Of a stretch of DNA of 6,117 bases, positions 5,181 to 6,117 are shown one piece after another; position 1 is the first letter of the stretch; each line of letters opens with the position of its first letter. The DNA lies in contig CAZDOD010000169.1 in NCBI GenBank assembly GCA_964506935.1, positions 1 to 6,117 of the forward strand, in the 5' to 3' direction. This DNA is from CAZDOD01 sp964506935 (GTDB taxonomy: Bacteria; Desulfobacterota; Zymogenia; Zymogenales; Zymogenaceae). Below the pieces are notes generated by a model. The model did not search any database and was not told the origin of the DNA. It saw only the letters and a program-made list of their open reading frames with translations. The translations under genes and the position numbers were made by a program.

Positions 5181-6117
5181 ATGAAGAAGGATATATCAAA
5201 AGGACTCCCTATACTCCTTTTTTCTAACGAATCACTTTTAAAGATAAAGACCCCGGCCCTTGTTCTGGGCGTCTTTGAAGGGGAAAAGGAACAGAATCCC
5301 CGGATAATGGAGCTAGATAAGGAGACAGGTAAAAAGATAACGGGCGTGATTGCATCCGGAGATTTTAAGGGGAAGAGGGGGGAGGTCCTGACACTCTATA
5401 TCGGCGACACAAATGGGAATGTGAGTTCAGAGAGGATTATACTTTCAGGGCTCGGAAAAAAGCAGGATATCGATTTGGACACATTGAGAGTTGGGGCGGC
5501 ATCGGCGGCGAAAAAGGCCCTGAGTTTGGGGATCAATTTGATAGCGATCCCATATGACCTCGAATCGGGATGGGATGGGGATTCGGGTGACTGCGCGGAG
5601 GCCGTATTTATCGGCGCGGCACTGGGAAGCTACGAATATGATCTCTTGAAGAAGAACGACGAAAAGAAGAAAAAGATCGAAAAGATAGTCATTGTTGGAG
5701 AGGGAGACGAGATAGAAAACGCCGCTATGCGGGGGAGAATAATCGCCGATTCGGTCTATCTCGCTAGAGACCTATCGAATGCACCATCAAACCTAATGAC
5801 CCCCCGAATCCTCGCGAGAAAGGCAAAAGAGCTTGCGAGGCGGTACCACTTGATCTGTGATGTTTTTGCTGAAAGTGACATCAAGAAGATGAAGATGGGG
5901 GCATTTCTGGGGGTTTCCAAAGGGAGCACCCAGCCACCGGTGCTTATCGTGATTGAATATATGCCAAAGGAGAAAAAAACCCCTGCCGTGGCGCTTGTGG
6001 GAAAGGGGATCACGTTTGACACCGGCGGGATATCGCTCAAATTCTCCAATAAGATGGAAGAGATGAAATCGGACATGAGCGGCGCGGCGGCGGTGATGGG
6101 CGCTGTTCTGGCTGCTG
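5181..6117 (+). CDS. pepA: Leucyl aminopeptidase, M17/PepA family (N-terminal 312 aa, cut by window end)
   Basis: An open frame from ATG 5181 runs to the right edge without a stop. The product is a cytosolic, dinuclear-metal M17 aminopeptidase that removes N-terminal residues from peptides and works as a hexamer in known members. Residues 1-165 form the variable N-terminal domain, ending in a lysine-rich linker (about 157-169). The catalytic domain starts near 185, with the family block RDLSNAPSNLMTP (196-208), then VGKGITFDTGGISLK (273-287) and MKSDMSGAAAV (295-305). Lys275, Asp280 and Asp298 match E. coli PepA metal ligands Lys270, Asp275 and Asp293, and Lys287 matches catalytic Lys282, all at a constant offset of five. 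The remaining ligands (the NTDAEGR block) lie beyond the window. The gene is 42 bp downstream of the helicase and has its own good Shine-Dalgarno, so it may be co-transcribed. The symbol is by family; the PepA DNA-binding role in plasmid resolution need not apply. Confidence 0.93.
   Translation, partial: MKKDISKGLPILLFSNESLLKIKTPALVLGVFEGEKEQNPRIMELDKETGKKITGVIASGDFKGKRGEVLTLYIGDTNGNVSSERIILSGLGKKQDIDLDTLRVGAASAAKKALSLGINLIAIPYDLESGWDGDSGDCAEAVFIGAALGSYEYDLLKKNDEKKKKIEKIVIVGEGDEIENAAMRGRIIADSVYLARDLSNAPSNLMTPRILARKAKELARRYHLICDVFAESDIKKMKMGAFLGVSKGSTQPPVLIVIEYMPKEKKTPAVALVGKGITFDTGGISLKFSNKMEEMKSDMSGAAAVMGAVLAA

Noticed and set aside
4070..5182. Long open frames antisense to the helicase (4070-4483 and 4709-5182, minus strand)
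   Set aside because: They lie entirely opposite or overlapping a gene with every helicase motif intact, are serine/arginine-rich in the way of antisense translation, and show no recognisable domain.
1..6117. CRISPR array, tRNA/rRNA, insertion sequence or defence island
   Set aside because: No regularly spaced direct repeats, no tRNA-like cloverleaf or rRNA sequence, no transposase or integrase motifs. The helicase stands alone beside a housekeeping peptidase without nuclease or other defence partners.

Overview
The window looks like an ordinary chromosomal stretch from an anaerobic bacterium, probably a metagenome-assembled or draft genome because a run of ten Ns (685-694) joins two contigs. 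The UvrD-type helicase (motifs such as IDYDAELNSAQ, STVHSAKGLEWHSVF and GDDSQS) reads like the short UvrD/Rep helicases I associate with Deltaproteobacteria/Desulfobacterota. Uroporphyrinogen-decarboxylase-fold methyltransferase paralogs also fit a corrinoid-using anaerobe. This assignment is by recollection of family sequences, not by a search.

Layout. The left half (1-3002) is read from the minus strand. In transcription order it holds a 77-residue protein of unknown function, an ECF-type vitamin transporter S component, and two tandem paralogs of the URO-D/corrinoid methyltransferase superfamily. The second paralog runs off the left edge and has its start lost in the N gap. The gaps between these genes are about 100-160 bp, so they are co-oriented but need not form a single operon. 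The right half (3159-6117) is read from the plus strand: a complete UvrD/Rep-family DNA helicase, then 42 bp later the N-terminal 312 residues of a leucyl aminopeptidase (M17/PepA family) cut by the right edge. A 156-bp divergent intergenic region (3003-3158) separates the two halves.

The most notable structure is around the tandem URO-D genes. Their proteins are only about 54% identical by eye, yet the 43 bp just upstream of each gene is 39/43 identical, so the upstream element is more conserved than the coding sequence. The copy before the complete gene is also framed by a 10-bp perfect inverted repeat. The assembly gap sits between this repeated element and the first codons of the broken paralog. 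Comparison of the two copies predicts that about 30 bases, not 10, are missing there.

No RNA genes, CRISPR arrays, insertion sequences, phage genes or clear defence system are visible. The evidence supports housekeeping and accessory metabolic genes rather than a new multi-gene system.
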